The notes under the pieces were generated by a model. The model did not search any database. It was not told the DNA's origin and worked only from the letters and a program-made list of their open reading frames with translations. From contig CALKHV010000151.1 of assembly GCA_937988865.1 (NCBI GenBank), positions 1-7,962 of the forward strand: a stretch of DNA of 7,962 bases, given 5' to 3'. The DNA comes from an uncultured Propionibacteriaceae bacterium (lineage in GTDB: Bacteria > Actinomycetota > Actinomycetes > Propionibacteriales > Propionibacteriaceae). A program made the position numbers and the translations under genes. Of this stretch, positions 7,430 through 7,962 are shown one piece after another (the first letter of the stretch is position 1; every line of letters begins with the position of its first letter).

Positions 7430-7655
7430 CGAGAACTGGCCGACCCGCAGGGGCTACCAGAAGAAGGGTAGCAATCTAGTCCCGGGCTCATGCAGGGAGG
7501 ACACTTCTCAGATTTCGGGCTTGAGGGACACTGTGAGTTCCCTTTCGCGTCCGGGTCATCGTGTTCAGTCAACTCTCACGAAAGACACAGCGATGAATGA
7601 CCCGCCGAGTCCATGTCTTGAGAGGTTTCGGACGCCATCCCCTCGTCGTGCTTCC

Positions 7656-7664
7656 TGCTATACG
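7656..7664 (+). promoter_or_regulatory. Possible extended -10 element for the lipoprotein gene
   Basis: TGC followed by TATACG gives a TGnTATA-type extended -10, with TACGGT (7661-7666) as an overlapping TAnnnT alternative. No good -35 is seen 16-18 bases upstream. Transcription would start near 7671, inside or next to the inverted repeats that follow. The element lies about 64 bases before the TTG start. Confidence 0.3.
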
Positions 7665-7701
7665 GTTCCCCGTGGATAGGGCGCCTATCCGGTGGTGGAT
7701 A
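7662..7701 (+). promoter_or_regulatory. Back-to-back inverted repeats and phased GGATA half-sites (possible operator)
   Basis: ACGG-TTCC-CCGT (7662-7673) is followed immediately by GGATAGG-GCG-CCTATCC (7674-7690), a perfect 7-bp inverted repeat with a 3-base loop. A further GGATA lies at 7697-7701, and the longer GTGGATA is repeated at 7672-7678 and 7695-7701. The three half-sites (forward 7674, inverted 7686, forward 7697) are centred 11-12 bases apart, about one helical turn. The position between a candidate -10 and the start codon suits either a repressor operator or a leader hairpin. There is no following T-run, so it does not look like a terminator. Confidence 0.45.
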
Positions 7702-7718
7702 CTTCGGCCCGAGCGTCT

Positions 7719-7723
7719 GGGGA
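7719..7723 (+). promoter_or_regulatory. Ribosome binding site favouring the TTG start of the lipoprotein
   Basis: GGGGA lies 4 bases before the TTG at 7728. The in-frame ATG at 7779 has no comparable site. In-frame GTGs at 7692 and 7695 have only AGGG about 10 bases upstream and would start inside the inverted-repeat region. Confidence 0.5.
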
Positions 7724-7727
7724 TCAG

Positions 7728-7962
7728 TTGAACAGTCAATTTCTCTCGGGAAGCCTGCCTCGCGTCGGACTCAGCGCCATGATTGTCGCGTCCCTGTTCC
7801 TCGTGGGTTGCACCGGCAATCAGCCCACCACGACGCCACCGTCGAGCGTCAGATCTGACGGATCGATCGAACAGTCCGTGGCCGGCGTCCATCTGGTGGG
7901 GCCGCCCGGATCCCTCGACGGAAGCGGCGTCGCCCTCACGACCCACAGCGTCCCGACCTCGG
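7728..7962 (+). CDS. Putative lipoprotein, N-terminal 78 residues (runs off the right edge)
   Basis: The frame opens with TTG at 7728 and stays open to the window end. The first 28 residues form a lipoprotein signal peptide: a short lead with Arg12, a hydrophobic core (VGLSAMIVASLFL, 13-25) and a lipobox LVGC with Cys28 (codon 7809-7811). A low-complexity linker follows (TGNQPTTTPPSS, 29-40), then the start of a domain containing VAGVHLVGPPGSLDG. The protein should be exported, lipid-modified on Cys28 and held on the outer face of the membrane. The TTG start is chosen for its ribosome binding site and because it supplies a proper lead; starting at the ATG (7779) would leave only ten residues before the Cys and no basic lead. 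The mature domain is not recognised. It is transcribed divergently from the surface-protein operon, so a shared regulator or shared surface role is possible but unproven. Confidence 0.72.
   Translation, partial: MNSQFLSGSLPRVGLSAMIVASLFLVGCTGNQPTTTPPSSVRSDGSIEQSVAGVHLVGPPGSLDGSGVALTTHSVPTS

Larger units (their letters stand above)
7419..7727. other. Divergent intergenic region between the surface-protein operon and a lipoprotein gene
   Basis: About 309 bases with no convincing gene on either strand; it must hold promoters for both directions. On the minus strand, two weak -10 candidates are TACCCT preceded by TGC (7465-7473) and TAGATT (7473-7478), neither with a recognisable -35. A 6-bp inverted repeat, GCTACC/GGTAGC (7453-7458 and 7467-7472, 8-base loop), overlaps the first candidate. 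GGACACT occurs twice (7499-7505 and 7526-7532), 27 bases apart. On the plus strand the best signals are at 7656-7701 and are listed separately. No riboswitch or small RNA was recognised. Confidence 0.6.

Noticed and set aside
7419..7679. Plus-strand open frame of 86 codons in the intergenic region
   Set aside because: It starts at the edge of the giant gene without a ribosome binding site, has no domain signal, and overlaps the expected promoter region.
7674..7690. Inverted repeat read as a transcription terminator
   Set aside because: The stem is only 7 bp, no T-run follows on either strand, and no gene ends nearby; an operator or leader hairpin fits better.
7779..7781. ATG as the start of the lipoprotein
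   Set aside because: It would leave only ten residues before the lipobox Cys and no basic lead, and it lacks a ribosome binding site; TTG at 7728 has both.
7569..7946. Minus-strand open frame of 125 codons across the intergenic region and lipoprotein start
   Set aside because: No recognisable motif, and it is antisense to a frame with a clear lipoprotein signal peptide and lipobox.

Overview
The window is GC-rich (about 60-70% in the stretches counted by hand) with tightly packed genes, GTG and TTG starts, and a lineage of surface and regulatory families typical of Actinomycetota. A member of Propionibacteriales or Micrococcales is a reasonable guess, but the sequence does not fix the genus.

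Layout. Positions 1-7418 hold one minus-strand operon of three genes, read right to left. First comes a very large protein of 2012 residues (1380-7418). It has one N-terminal membrane anchor, a propeller-like domain, an acidic linker, eleven Ig/cadherin-like modules of about 96 residues, four fibronectin type III modules and a cysteine-bearing C-terminal tip. Six bases after its stop (twelve to the preferred start) comes a complete MoxR-family AAA+ ATPase (396-1367). Its stop overlaps by 4 bases (GTGA) the start of a DUF58 membrane protein that runs off the left edge (1-399). Positions 7419-7727 are a divergent intergenic region of about 309 bases. It contains two back-to-back inverted repeats and a helically phased set of three GGATA half-sites just before a plus-strand lipoprotein gene (TTG at 7728), which runs off the right edge.

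How the genes may work together. MoxR ATPases commonly sit beside DUF58 or VWA-type partners and are thought to act as chaperones that mature or remodel other proteins. Here the pair is transcribed and translationally linked behind a long, anchored, extracytoplasmic beta-domain stalk. The simplest inference is that the MoxR/DUF58 pair helps assemble, activate or signal from that surface protein. In comparable actinobacterial loci I would expect a transglutaminase-like membrane protein, a PP2C phosphatase, FHA proteins and a Ser/Thr kinase beyond the left edge; that is from general knowledge and cannot be seen here. No RNA genes, insertion sequences, CRISPR arrays or clear terminators were found.
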